Notes: a model not told the origin generated them from the letters alone. A stretch of DNA of 64,000 bases from DAONFI01 sp035403485 (GCA_964536835.1 CAZIAZ010000001.1:1-64000), one strand, 5' to 3'. Positions 1-9,273 are shown, numbered from the stretch's first letter. Translations and numbers: made by a program.

Positions 1-53
1 CAGGCTGCAAAAGAGCCGATTGCAGGCAGCCAAGGTTTTTGGGATAGGTTCTA
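1..53. repeat. Right end of a TA-flanked MITE (family C), cut by the window edge
   Basis: The first 53 bases are identical to 33188-33240, the right end of a small inverted-repeat element nested in another repeat there. The match stops exactly at the TA (52-53) that flanks the 33-kb copy. The rest of the element lies outside the window. No coding potential is seen. The remaining bases up to 367 show no gene or convincing promoter. Confidence 0.8.
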
Positions 54-367
54 CAGTCTCATTTCTGCTGTAGTCTCATAGTTTCACATAATAAACCGCA
101 GTGGAACACGTTCCTCTATACTATTGTAATAACGATTATCATTACCTCTTTTTCCATGCATGTGCCTTGTGCAACACATTATCAACTGGCGTAACAGATT
201 TCGGGGCGTCTTTTCAGAGAATACATAAAAGGGCATAATCGGATAAATATGATAAGATAATACAACATTATGATAATTTCCTCCATCGACGATTTTATGG
301 TATTGAGCTATGATTAATGTATGTGAATTGAAGCAAAAAAATTGTCATGCAATAAGGAATTACCATC

Positions 368-2818
368 ATGATGACGGCTCAGACGCAAATACATTACTCC
401 GGTGAAATAAATAATCACACAGGAATGGCGCTAGGCGGATTGGGAACAGGAACTCTCGCCATTGACCATGCGGGACGTTTTCAGGACATATGCGTGCAGA
501 ATAACTGGAGAACCAAGCGACAGGTTTCGCCTGCCGGAAGTTTTTTTGCAATTCATACGGAAAGTCCACAAAAAAGCTCCGGCAAGGTGCTCCAACTGAC
601 GCAGGAAGGCAGCCTGCCCTGCATCGACAAACTGGATTATTGCGGAGATTTTCCATTTCTGAACATTGATTACACGGATAAGGAATTGCCTTGCGACGTT
701 TCCATGGAGGCTTTCAGCCCGATGGTGCCGCACCATGCTGACATATCGTCATTACCGCTCGTTTTCTTTAAATTCAAAGTTAAAAATACGAGCAAAACAG
801 CAATCAAGGCTGCGATAGCATTTTCATGGCAGAATGACATTTCCGTCTGGATGCATCACAAGAATGCACCGCTGGGCCCATTGTTGGCGTCTAACGGCAA
901 ATACAATACCCTGCTTGAAAATGACGACAATCCGGCTGTATTGATGTCGACATACGAAGAATTGCTAAAAAATTCGGAATACATGCTCACCGGCATAAAA
1001 ACCGACGGCGTAAAATTTTCCGCCGTTGCAGACTGGTGGAACATACCTCTTAAATGCAATGACTTCATGAATGACAATCCTGAAATAGTAAAATTGAGAA
1101 ACACCACTGACAAAGCTCTCGCATTATGGCGTTCATTTCTTGAACGCGGCGAACTTCCTGCCGAGCGGAATTTCGATGACAAGCTCGGTAAATATTCTTA
1201 TCATAGCCCGGCTGGAGCGGTCGCAGGAGAAATAGAACTCGCGCCGGCTGAAACTAAAGAGATATGTTTCGCCCTGTTGTGGTATTTCCCATATCATCTG
1301 GACGGCACTGGTCATTATATCGGCCACGAATACGCAAGACGTTTTCCTGACGGAACACAGCAGATAGCCTCTAAGGCCATTCCTGATTATGAAGCGTTAC
1401 GGTCAAAAACGGGTAGCTGGAAGCCGATGATTGCCAATGCTTCCCTGCCGGAAAAGACACTGAAATTCATTAATTCCTCACTTTACCTGCTGCCGCGTAT
1501 CACATGGTACATGGAAAACGGTAATTTTACCTATTACGAGTCATTGGACTGTCCGAGAATGTTTTGCATAGTTCTTGAACAATGCGCAGCTCCATTAATG
1601 GCAGCATTTTTCCCCGAACTTCATGCAAAAGCCCTGGAACTTTTCGTTTCCCTGCAACGTGAAAGCGGCGAAATACCCACGACACTCGGTTTTTTCGAAA
1701 GCATTTATACGCCAGAATTCAGAGTTTTCAGCCCCAACGATGTCGCAGCATTTCCGCTGTCAGTTTATACCAATATTGTATTTGGAGCAGATACGGCTTT
1801 CGCTAAAAAAATGTATCCGAAAGTGAAACGGGCAATGCAATGGGGGAAGTCGCTGGATGTTGATAATGATGGCATTCCGGACTGTCATGGATTCGATCAG
1901 GGCTGGGATACATGGCCGATGAGCGGAACGGTTTCATACCTTTCCGATTTGTGGCTGGCTGCTCTCAAAGCCGGAATCAAAATGGCCAAATCTTTCAAAG
2001 ATGAAGAATTCGCCAACTGGTGCTCGGACGCATTCAAAAAAGCGTCCGACACAATAGAAACCAAATTGTGGAACGGCAAATATTATAATCTGTTTTATAA
2101 CAGGACAAATGGAACTTCTTCCGATACGTCTGCAATAGACCAGTTCGCCGGCCAGACATGGGCAAATATTCTCGGCCTTGGCGACCTTCATCCTCGCGAA
2201 AGGATAAAAACCGCCGTTAAAAATATTTTGAAAAATAACATAGAATCGGCTGGTAAATATCCATGTTCCGGCGTCAAAGACGGCGGAATTCCGGATTGCA
2301 GCAGCACTCACAATAAACAGTCCAGGGCGTTTGTTCCATGTTTCATAGGGTCGTTTTCTGCTAATGCCATGTGTTACGGTGAATTTGAAAAAGCAGTAAA
2401 CGCTATGGAACAGGCGGCGGATGCAATTATTAATAAAGAAGAAGAACCCTGGCTGGGCCAACTGCTGTTTGACAGTGCCGACGGCAAACATTTTTACGGC
2501 GTCCATTATCTTGACATGCTGATAATATGGGATGTAATGCATGCCCTTGCAGGAGCGAAAGTTGACCCATTTAACGAAACATTGACACTGTGTCCATGTG
2601 AGATTCCGTCAAGAGGCCCTGTTTTCTCAAACCTTTTCTGGGGCGAAGTGGAATATAAAGAAAATAAAATTATTCTGCATAACCACTCCGACATAAAAGC
2701 CGAATTTAAAAGAATCATATTCCGTCACCCGCAAGAAACGGAAGATGCAGAAACCTTCGAAAATGTTGTAATAAACCCCAAAAGTTTCCTATGCCTGGAT
2801 ATACGTTTGTCCAACTGA
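368..2818 (+). CDS. GH116 family glycosidase (GBA2-type beta-glucosidase/glucosylceramidase-like)
   Basis: 816 aa, about the length of characterised bacterial GH116 enzymes. The N-terminal half is a beta-sandwich-type region beginning with the Gly-rich stretch GMALGGLGTGTLAID; the C-terminal half is an (alpha/alpha)6 barrel. By comparison with the family, the nucleophile is probably Glu391 in YYESLDCP and the acid/base is Asp591 in AIDQFAGQ; both are present. The family motif DQGWDTWPMSG and the linker LWLAALKAG also fit. There is no signal peptide, so it should act in the cytoplasm on beta-glucosides or beta-xylosides; the substrate cannot be read from sequence. An AAGGA element lies about 10 bases upstream, and a second ATG follows directly at 371. 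A remnant of a sugar-type MFS transporter follows, which suggests a former uptake-and-hydrolysis pair. Confidence 0.85.
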   Translation: MMTAQTQIHYSGEINNHTGMALGGLGTGTLAIDHAGRFQDICVQNNWRTKRQVSPAGSFFAIHTESPQKSSGKVLQLTQEGSLPCIDKLDYCGDFPFLNIDYTDKELPCDVSMEAFSPMVPHHADISSLPLVFFKFKVKNTSKTAIKAAIAFSWQNDISVWMHHKNAPLGPLLASNGKYNTLLENDDNPAVLMSTYEELLKNSEYMLTGIKTDGVKFSAVADWWNIPLKCNDFMNDNPEIVKLRNTTDKALALWRSFLERGELPAERNFDDKLGKYSYHSPAGAVAGEIELAPAETKEICFALLWYFPYHLDGTGHYIGHEYARRFPDGTQQIASKAIPDYEALRSKTGSWKPMIANASLPEKTLKFINSSLYLLPRITWYMENGNFTYYESLDCPRMFCIVLEQCAAPLMAAFFPELHAKALELFVSLQRESGEIPTTLGFFESIYTPEFRVFSPNDVAAFPLSVYTNIVFGADTAFAKKMYPKVKRAMQWGKSLDVDNDGIPDCHGFDQGWDTWPMSGTVSYLSDLWLAALKAGIKMAKSFKDEEFANWCSDAFKKASDTIETKLWNGKYYNLFYNRTNGTSSDTSAIDQFAGQTWANILGLGDLHPRERIKTAVKNILKNNIESAGKYPCSGVKDGGIPDCSSTHNKQSRAFVPCFIGSFSANAMCYGEFEKAVNAMEQAADAIINKEEEPWLGQLLFDSADGKHFYGVHYLDMLIIWDVMHALAGAKVDPFNETLTLCPCEIPSRGPVFSNLFWGEVEYKENKIILHNHSDIKAEFKRIIFRHPQETEDAETFENVVINPKSFLCLDIRLSN

Positions 2819-2869
2819 GGCAGGTAAACTTATGAAATCGATGAAAAAGTTTTGATGCATTCTGTCTGC

Positions 2870-2887
2870 TTGAGCTCTGGAGCTCAA
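2870..2887. repeat. Perfect stem-loop downstream of the GH116 gene
   Basis: TTGAGCTC, a TG loop, then GAGCTCAA: an 8-bp perfect stem about 50 bases after the glycosidase stop. There is no T tract, so an intrinsic terminator is not supported. It may be a transcript-end structure or a small palindromic site. Confidence 0.4.
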
Positions 2888-2968
2888 TGTAATCGGACAT
2901 GTCTGCTCTATTATAGATTTGGGACGCCCAGTTTATGTTTGTTCTTTAAAAGATGGAGATGACTTATC

Positions 2969-3067
2969 ATGGAAACAGAATCAGCTATAGAAAATGAAGC
3001 GACCAGCCTTGAAACTCCATGTATAAATGAACAATGTTCAGATGTACAGGCAGCATACATATGGTGA
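2969..3067 (+). CDS. Possible 32-residue peptide before the transporter remnant
   Basis: ATG with GGAG 10 bases upstream encodes a 32-residue acidic peptide (starts METESAIENEATS, two Cys). It ends 4 bases before the ATG of the truncated MFS gene, so it could be a leader peptide of that transcript or part of the decayed region. No family is recognised. It is supported only by a ribosome binding site and spacing. Confidence 0.25.
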   Translation: METESAIENEATSLETPCINEQCSDVQAAYIW

Positions 3068-3071
3068 GAGC

Positions 3072-3266
3072 ATGACTGACAATCAGCAGGCAGTTGAAAA
3101 TAAAGCCGACTGTTCGAAAAACGCATCCGGCGGAAAAATATGGACTGTCGGAACGCTAAGTTATACGACCAAAGGCCTGCTGATACTTTTCGGCTGGTTG
3201 ATGATAGAGGTATTTTTTATTACTTCCTCACAGAATACCACGGGCATGCCCGTGGATGAATGCTGA
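3072..3266 (+). pseudogene. Truncated MFS sugar transporter (N-terminal fragment)
   Basis: 64 codons. After a polar N-terminus comes KIWTVGTLSYTTKGLLILF, which matches the start of the first membrane helix of SLC45/sugar-symporter-like MFS proteins common in Planctomycetota and Verrucomicrobiota. Intact family members have about 12 helices and over 400 residues; this frame stops after one helix. The last ten codons run into the first palindrome of the stem-loop cluster, so the break coincides with inserted repeat DNA. A GGTGAGAG ribosome-binding-like sequence precedes the ATG. Its place after a GH116 gene fits a lost glycoside transporter. It is very unlikely to transport anything. Confidence 0.55.
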
Positions 3267-3383
3267 CGACGGCACAAGCCGTCGTCATTCCTGAATATTG
3301 ATGCTTGCACGAAATAATGTGCATGCGGCAAGATTCAGGTCAGTTGCGTTAGCAACTGTAACAGTAAGTGCCCCTGGCTTGCC
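3238..3383. repeat. Cluster of stem-loops, REP/IS200-end-like
   Basis: Structures in order: an 18-bp palindrome CCACGGGCATGCCCGTGG (3238-3255); GACGACGGC-ACAA-GCCGTCGTC (3265-3286); a larger arm pair CCTGAAT/ATTCAGG (about 3290-3340) enclosing TGCAC/GTGCA; CAGTTGC-GTTA-GCAACTG (3341-3358); and CCCCTGG-CTTGC-CCTGGGG (3371 onward, one T.T mismatch). Closely spaced hairpins with GTGG-type ends resemble REP/BIME sequences or subterminal hairpins of IS200/IS605 elements. No RAYT transposase is in the window. The cluster begins inside the truncated transporter frame. Confidence 0.6.
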
Positions 3384-3649
3384 CTGGGGTATCTACGTTC
3401 AATTCCATTGCGAATATCTCAAAATTCTATGGTTATCTCGATGATGCAGCATATTTATCAATAAGCAGCCACCATAACCTGCTACTTTGTACAAACCATA
3501 ACGTTTTTGCCGGATTTTTTGATTTGAGAAATTTTGGGGATTATGCAAGAATATACCGCAGATTAATGAACAGCCGATGGAATCCCGCGTCTGAAGTGAT
3601 TATGAAACTGTCGGCTATTCAGGGACTTATCCATGAAAATACGGACTAA
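3368..3649 (+). CDS. Unrecognised 93-codon frame between stem-loops and the phosphatase
   Basis: Open frame that overlaps the start of the next gene by 17 bases. The first 15 or so residues are encoded by repeat DNA; the rest (for example AGFFDLRNFGDYARIYRRL) is protein-like in composition but matches no family I recognise. It has no clear ribosome binding site. It is most likely the C-terminal remnant of a gene removed together with the transporter, but a small functional gene translationally coupled to the phosphatase cannot be excluded. Confidence 0.25.
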   Translation: MPLACPGVSTFNSIANISKFYGYLDDAAYLSISSHHNLLLCTNHNVFAGFFDLRNFGDYARIYRRLMNSRWNPASEVIMKLSAIQGLIHENTD

Positions 3650-5714
3650 ATTTCTGCTGATAATGTTACTGTTGGCGACAATGCCTGCACTCATGGTCTC
3701 CAGCCTTATAATATACTATCTCGGCCGTACCCAGCAACAGGTCGCCAGAGGTGCGTATTCCGTATTGAGCGAAGACGCCATGGAATCTCTGAGAACCATT
3801 GTGAACAATTTCGGCCAGCAGTTTAACAGTCAGATGGTAGCCTTGCGTCTGACGCTGGACAATCAGGCCATGTCTGTCATGGAGCGTCTTAACGGGCCAG
3901 TGCCAGCCAGGCATCCTGCGATACTTTTTCCCGGCCAGCCCATAGCTGACGGCCAACAAGTATTTTATGTTGCACCGGACGTCAGGCTGAATCAGGAAAT
4001 AGATGGCGACATGGCCCGCCTCGCCGACATGGCCGGCGTATATGAAAAACTGCAGACGGCCAACGCTTCAATAATTACCAGCCAGTATACAGCCTTGACG
4101 AACGGGACGTATTGCAGTTTCCCTGGAAAGGGCAAAACATTTCCGGACGGATTTATCCCTACATTGCGGCCGTGGTTCGAGGAAGCCAAAAAATCGCAGG
4201 AATTACGATGGCTGTTCATGTCGGACGCCATCACGAAAAAGTTCATCATTACCGGCGTCTTGCCCCTGTGGGACGGAAATGGAAATTTCGTCGGCGCAAC
4301 TGCGCTGGATGCGGACATGTCCGTACTGCTGGACATGATGCAATTGCCCGAATCATGGTCTGAATCCGCCATGGTCATGTTATTGCACGTTACCAGGGAC
4401 GTCAGCGGCGAAGAGAATGAAACCGTCGTTTTGAGACGTGAACACGGCGTTTTCGACCCGACCCCGATACCGTTGGGAAAATTGTTTGCAAGTTGCAAAA
4501 AACCCAAAGCGTCAAACGATTTAAAGAATTCCTCAGGTGTTTTGAGGGAGATAAGCGGATTTTTGCGAAACGATGTCGGCGGCGTAGCGGAGATTTGTTA
4601 CGGCGGAGAGAAATTCATCTGTGCCGTCGGCCGCCAGGGCAAAAACGGCATAGTGCCGATGGTTATAATTCCGCAAAATGTGATTACTGCCGATGCGGAG
4701 GAAAGCATAGGTTTAATCCGCAAGACAACCGGTTATATCCTGGAATATTCATCAGCCGGCATGCTGCCGATAATGCTGCTGGCTGTCGGCCTTGCGTGGT
4801 TCATCAGTCGACGCATAACCAGCCCGATTCACAAGCTGGTGATGGCGTCGAAAAAACTTGCCTACGGCGATTTTTCGGCACGGGTTGACATCCGCACCAA
4901 AGACGAGATGAGCCTGCTGGGCGACGTGTTCAATCAGATGGGCCCTCAACTTCAGGACAGGGAGCAGATAAAGCATTCGCTCCTGCTGGCCAGCGAGGTA
5001 CAGCACAATCTTCTGCCCGCCGAATCGCCCGATGTGCCGGGTTTCGACATTTTTGGACGCAGTGACTATTGTGATGAAACCGGCGGCGATTATTTTGATT
5101 TCATTCCGCTGAACAATGGGCAGCTTGCGGTGGCAGTTGGCGACATCACCGGCCACGGCGTAGGCGCGGCGTTGCTCATGGCCACTGCCCGTGCGCTAAT
5201 ACGCAGCCATGCGTTCCATCACGACTGCACGTTGGGCAAAATGATGGAAGATGTAAACGTTCACATGGTGCATGATACCGGCGATTCCAGGTTCATGACG
5301 CTGTTTTTCGGCGTTATAAATCCGCACAGCCGTGAAATCCGCTGGGTTTCATGCGGCCATGATCCGGCAATGCTGCTACGTCACGCAAGCGGCCGGATGG
5401 AAGAGTTGCAGAACGACGGCCTGCTGTTGGGTATAGTTGAAGATACGCACTATAAAGAAGACGGCCCGGTCAAACTTGAAGAGGACGATGTTCTGCTCAT
5501 CGGCACGGACGGCATATGGGAGGCACACAACAATGCCGGCGACATGTTCGGCAAGGACAGGCTGCATCAGATAATGCGCGAAACCGCCAGCCTTTCGGCT
5601 CGTGAGATACATCACACCGTCGTCAGGGCTGTCAAGGAATTTTGCGGAGAAAGGCCGCCGGAAGACGACATTACACTGGCGGTCATAAAGGTAAAAAATA
5701 GTACCGGCGAATGA
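3633..5714 (+). CDS. Membrane-bound PP2C serine phosphatase, RsbU/SpoIIE type, with HAMP
   Basis: 693 aa. One membrane helix near residues 7-29, an extracytoplasmic sensor region of about 340 residues that looks Cache-like, a second helix near 372-393 and a HAMP linker (RRITSPIHKL onward). The C-terminal third is a PPM/SpoIIE domain with metal-binding signatures: GGDYFD (Asp486), GDITGHG (Asp504) and DDITLAVI (Asp679). Such enzymes dephosphorylate STAS-domain anti-sigma antagonists, releasing a sigma factor in response to an external signal. A STAS protein with an intact phospho-site is encoded at 57930-58268. No kinase of the anti-sigma type is adjacent. The signal is unknown. Confidence 0.85.
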   Translation: MKIRTKFLLIMLLLATMPALMVSSLIIYYLGRTQQQVARGAYSVLSEDAMESLRTIVNNFGQQFNSQMVALRLTLDNQAMSVMERLNGPVPARHPAILFPGQPIADGQQVFYVAPDVRLNQEIDGDMARLADMAGVYEKLQTANASIITSQYTALTNGTYCSFPGKGKTFPDGFIPTLRPWFEEAKKSQELRWLFMSDAITKKFIITGVLPLWDGNGNFVGATALDADMSVLLDMMQLPESWSESAMVMLLHVTRDVSGEENETVVLRREHGVFDPTPIPLGKLFASCKKPKASNDLKNSSGVLREISGFLRNDVGGVAEICYGGEKFICAVGRQGKNGIVPMVIIPQNVITADAEESIGLIRKTTGYILEYSSAGMLPIMLLAVGLAWFISRRITSPIHKLVMASKKLAYGDFSARVDIRTKDEMSLLGDVFNQMGPQLQDREQIKHSLLLASEVQHNLLPAESPDVPGFDIFGRSDYCDETGGDYFDFIPLNNGQLAVAVGDITGHGVGAALLMATARALIRSHAFHHDCTLGKMMEDVNVHMVHDTGDSRFMTLFFGVINPHSREIRWVSCGHDPAMLLRHASGRMEELQNDGLLLGIVEDTHYKEDGPVKLEEDDVLLIGTDGIWEAHNNAGDMFGKDRLHQIMRETASLSAREIHHTVVRAVKEFCGERPPEDDITLAVIKVKNSTGE

Positions 5715-5992
5715 TTTTATGGATATAATTAAGCGATATGAAAAAAGCAGGCCCTGCGCAGCTTTCGGCCAGGAACGGGATTTCCTTCTTTTCCGGCCGA
5801 CTTTTTGTAATTTTGCATTTTTGACTTTTTGACTTTTAACGACATAGAAAAAAGGCAGCCGCCGTCGGACTGACAGAAGATTACCTGATAAACAAAAGGG
5901 CCGGTTCAGAGTTGGCCTTGAACGAATTTTCTCTTTGAGGCAGCTTTGACCCGTAACAGTTTTTACGCGTTCATTATATGAAAGGGCTGATT

Positions 5993-7873
5993 ATGGCACA
6001 GGATAACGGTGTAATTAAAGGCGTATCTTGGTATGAAGTTTTGACGTTTACGAAAATTTTCAAGAGTTCCCGCATAGCCCGTCAGGGCGGCATGTTGGGA
6101 CTGGGCCTTGCACTGCTCGTGATGCTGTTCTTGGGCGGATGGATTATGGACAGGGTCTGGAGTTTCTGGGGCGGTGCGGCCATGCCAGGCGAAATATTGT
6201 TGCAGGTCAAGAACAAGGCTGAGTTCGAAAAAACCTACGACGACCGCGACGCATTGCGGCTGGACAAGGCTGCCAAACTTTACATGGACACTTTGGCAAA
6301 TCGCGATTCGTTGGCGGATTTTCTGCCGTACGTATCTCAGAACAGTTATCTTCGCGACGCGTTCAACACAAGGCTTTTCACGTTGCGGGCGAACAGCTCA
6401 GCCGCCGGCTTCGTCAGTTATGATGACATTATAAACAAAGCGCACGCAAGCAACAGGGATTGGCTGGATATTCTTGACGACGCCATGAACACTCATGCCG
6501 CGGAAATGAAAACCATAGATAAAATAATGGACGACATATATAAGACCGCGGAAAAGAACATAGACATGGCCAATCTTCCCAAGCATCAGGCCAGGAATGA
6601 GAAGGAAAAACTCAATGCCGCCATCGACTCCGCCTGGTACGGCGTTACGCTTGTTCAGCGTGATTTCCTTCAGCGTGTTCAGCAGATAGAAGGCATGGGT
6701 ATTTTTGAAGGGCTGGCCGCCTTCGAACGCGACGGCCTTTATAACGCCATGCTCTGCGTCGGCGACCTGAATTTTTTCGGCGGCCTTAAGCAGTTACAGG
6801 AATATCTCCGTCACGGCGAAAAGGCTGCGGTGGATGTAGAGGCGCAGTCCGGCATGGAGTCTCTTGCTCAGGGAAATGACAAACCTGGCGTGATATTCTA
6901 CTGTCTTGTAATGCTGGGCGGCATTTTGTGGCTGATTACGAGTCACCCCGTCTATGCCGCTGTTTTCGCGTTATGGTGCATGATAATATGGTCGATTTTC
7001 GGCGGAGCAGTTTACCGCATGGCCGCATTCAGCATGGCTCGCGGCGAAAAACTCTCCATGTCAGCTGCCGTCAGATTCAGCCTTCGCAGATTTCTGAATT
7101 TCTTCGGCGCACCGCTGATACCGCTGGCTGTGGTGGCATTTATCGGCGTGTTTATTTTCGTACTCAGCCTGCTGGGCAATATTCCATTCGCCGGCCCGCT
7201 GGCTGTGTCGATATTGTGCGGCCTGTTCATTTTCCTGGGGCTGGTGATGTCGCTGATTCTCGTCGGCTTCGGCGGCGTGGTGTGGCTGCAGTACCCGACC
7301 ATCGCCAGCGACGGCACTGACGCGTTCGGTTCGGTTTCTGACAGCTATGACCATTTCTTCCACAAACCGTTCCGCACGATGTTCCTCGGCGCGGTGGCGT
7401 TTGTTTACGGAGTCATTGTGTACATGATTCTGCGGCTGTTCGTTTTTGCCGGCCTGCTCATGGTGCACAGGTTCGTCAAGCTGGCGATATTCACAGGCGG
7501 CCAGTCGCTGGGCAGCGGCGCAGACCGGCTGGACGTGATATGGGCTGAGCCGACGTTCTGGAATCTGTACGGCACGAATTACATAGCAGCCGGCTGGTGG
7601 GAGTCCGTTTGTGCCGGCGTCATCGGCATATGGGTTAATCTGCTTCTGGGAGTGCTGGCGGCGTACCTTATTACGTATCTGGCAAGCAGTTCGACGGCTA
7701 TCCATTTCATACTCCGTAACGAGTGCGAATCGACCAACTACGACTGCATCTACATGGAAAACGAAGACGACCTGCCGCTCGACGTCAAACCCGCCGAAAA
7801 ACCGCAGGAAGAAACATCTACGCCCGAAACTCCCGAAGAACCGGAAGAAGAACCTATGCCCGACGGATGCTGA
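5993..7873 (+). CDS. Large multi-pass membrane protein of unknown function
   Basis: 626 aa from the ATG at 5993, chosen because AAAGGG lies 6 bases upstream; the ATG at 5978 lacks a ribosome binding site. A membrane helix near residues 35-55 is followed by about 240 mostly polar, helical residues (probably extracytoplasmic), then five or six hydrophobic segments from about residue 290 to 570. The tail is acidic and Pro/Glu-rich (PEEPEEEPMP). No catalytic motif or transporter signature is seen. The topology resembles uncharacterised planctomycete membrane proteins. It stands alone; two MITEs follow 17 bases after its stop. Confidence 0.7.
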   Translation: MAQDNGVIKGVSWYEVLTFTKIFKSSRIARQGGMLGLGLALLVMLFLGGWIMDRVWSFWGGAAMPGEILLQVKNKAEFEKTYDDRDALRLDKAAKLYMDTLANRDSLADFLPYVSQNSYLRDAFNTRLFTLRANSSAAGFVSYDDIINKAHASNRDWLDILDDAMNTHAAEMKTIDKIMDDIYKTAEKNIDMANLPKHQARNEKEKLNAAIDSAWYGVTLVQRDFLQRVQQIEGMGIFEGLAAFERDGLYNAMLCVGDLNFFGGLKQLQEYLRHGEKAAVDVEAQSGMESLAQGNDKPGVIFYCLVMLGGILWLITSHPVYAAVFALWCMIIWSIFGGAVYRMAAFSMARGEKLSMSAAVRFSLRRFLNFFGAPLIPLAVVAFIGVFIFVLSLLGNIPFAGPLAVSILCGLFIFLGLVMSLILVGFGGVVWLQYPTIASDGTDAFGSVSDSYDHFFHKPFRTMFLGAVAFVYGVIVYMILRLFVFAGLLMVHRFVKLAIFTGGQSLGSGADRLDVIWAEPTFWNLYGTNYIAAGWWESVCAGVIGIWVNLLLGVLAAYLITYLASSSTAIHFILRNECESTNYDCIYMENEDDLPLDVKPAEKPQEETSTPETPEEPEEEPMPDGC

Positions 7874-7890
7874 TATGCGTCCGGAAAATA

Positions 7891-8051
7891 TAGAGCATTT
7901 TAAACTTGAGATGCGACACTTTATGCGTTGGCGAAACGAGCCAAGCAAGGAAGGCAAAGCAGGAATACTGCCCGTATTCCGATGCAGCCTGATGCAGCAG
8001 CGCGATGTTGCAGCAAGCAGAAATGACGCATATCAAGTTTAAAATGCTCTA
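7891..8051. repeat. MITE, family A, with 18-bp perfect terminal inverted repeats and TA flanks
   Basis: AGAGCATTTTAAACTTGA at 7892-7909 is repeated as its exact reverse complement at 8033-8050. The element is flanked by TA on both sides (7891-7892 and 8050-8051), the target duplication of IS630/Tc1-mariner transposons. There is no transposase, so it is non-autonomous. A second copy, about 90% identical internally, lies at 33241-33391. Confidence 0.85.
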
Positions 8052-8234
8052 GAGGGCGTTCTCAATTACCCTGCGGCCGCAAAAAATAATATATTAAAGG
8101 TTGTGAGCGGCAATCGTGCATCTGCGGCGTCACAAAAACTCAGCGAATCTACAAATTCGCAATCGTTTTTGTTCCTTGCATCTGCACAATTGCCACTCAT
8201 TTGCGTCTCACAGCTTAATTGAGAACACCCTCTA
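8050..8234. repeat. MITE, family B, abutting family A and ending in the nrpR stop codon
   Basis: AGAGGGCGTTCTCAATTA (8051-8068) pairs with TAATTGAGAACACCCTCT (8216-8233) with one mismatch. TA flanks lie at 8050-8051, shared with the neighbouring element, and at 8233-8234. The right TA plus the first element base form the TAG stop of nrpR on the minus strand. The interior has no open frame of note. Confidence 0.85.
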
Positions 8235-9245
8235 ACTTTCAGCGATGATTTTTTTCAGCCGCAACGGAAATTCGTCAAAATAGAACAGGCGACTGTAATC
8301 CATCAGGCCGTTAAGTGCGCGTGATACGACGCGACATTCCTGTTCTTCCAGAATCGCTATCGGATTCAGGCCGCCGACTACTATGGCGCCTATTTGGCCG
8401 TAATTTACGGGTATATCAAGCAACGGCTGACCAGGCAGGCCGAGTTCCATTATCGCGCCGAGGCCTATCGAATCAAGTCGTTCGCTTATGTGCGAAACCA
8501 GTTCGCGGCTGTCAGCCGGTATGTCGCGGAAACTTCCGCCGATTTGGCCGTTGCCGTCCCTTATCGCCCCGTGATAATCAGTCATGCCGCTGCGTATGAA
8601 AACCTCCAGCGGGTCGATGCTCGTTCCGTCGTAATGTATCATCTCCACGAATCGCGTCGCTTTGCCGCCGACCAGTTCCAGCAGGCCGCCGAACCGCGAC
8701 GACACCGGTACGCCGTGTTTGAGCAATACGCCGTTCACGGTTATCGAACAGACCGTGCAGAATCCCACCTTGCCGTCAGGAATTACTGTTTCGCCGATTG
8801 TCTCTCCAGGACTCAGCAGCGTAAGCAGCTTGCCCATGGCATAACCCTTGTCGAAGACCTGGCAGATTTCGTCGGCGTAACCCAAAAGCATCTGCGGGTC
8901 AGCCACTGACGTGTTAACGACAACTTTACCGGAGCGACGCGGTAAATCGAAATCCATGCGATACATCATCTGGTCGATTCTTGCCGACAGATAACCGGTG
9001 CGATGCATTATCTGCGACGAGTGAAATTCGCTCAGCCCCTGCTCGGTAATGTTGCGGCCCTTACGGCCGCACGACACGGTCAAGCCGTCGCGGTCCAGTT
9101 CCTTCAGATAAAACCGCACCGTCCGCTCACTGAAGTCGTAACCGCTGGCGTTGAGGAGTTGCGTTATTCTCGCTGAGCTCACAGGCTTGGCCTGTTCTTT
9201 CAAAACGTTGAGTATCGCAATTTTTTTTAAATTTTTTTTATCCAT
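8232..9245 (-). CDS. nrpR: NrpR-type nitrogen regulator (winged helix plus one NrpR domain)
   Basis: 337 aa. Residues 1-65 form a winged helix (ILNVLKEQ...SERTVRFYLKEL), and the remainder is one NrpR regulatory domain (DUF128) with VPVSSRFGGLLELVGG, HYDGTSIDPLEVFI and the Gly-rich end VNYGQIGAIVVGGLNP. In methanogens NrpR represses nitrogen-assimilation genes and is released by 2-oxoglutarate; those proteins carry one or two such domains. Here it diverges from gdhA, and the spacer holds several CGGYAA/TTRCCG inverted repeats, one only 29 bases upstream of its own start, so autoregulation is likely. The stop codon is made by the end of a MITE, so a slightly longer ancestral C-terminus is possible. 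NrpR is uncommon in bacteria. Confidence 0.85.
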   Translation of the reverse strand: MDKKNLKKIAILNVLKEQAKPVSSARITQLLNASGYDFSERTVRFYLKELDRDGLTVSCGRKGRNITEQGLSEFHSSQIMHRTGYLSARIDQMMYRMDFDLPRRSGKVVVNTSVADPQMLLGYADEICQVFDKGYAMGKLLTLLSPGETIGETVIPDGKVGFCTVCSITVNGVLLKHGVPVSSRFGGLLELVGGKATRFVEMIHYDGTSIDPLEVFIRSGMTDYHGAIRDGNGQIGGSFRDIPADSRELVSHISERLDSIGLGAIMELGLPGQPLLDIPVNYGQIGAIVVGGLNPIAILEEQECRVVSRALNGLMDYSRLFYFDEFPLRLKKIIAES

Positions 9246-9273
9246 GGTTAATTCGCCTTATACCAAGCCGTTT

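Noticed and set aside
7061..7957. Long antisense frame over the membrane protein gene
   Set aside because: Composition (Arg/His/Gln-rich) is that of a shadow of a G+C-rich third position, with no motif.
7854..8042. Short coding frames within the MITEs
   Set aside because: They start and end in repeat DNA, differ between copies and have no family match.
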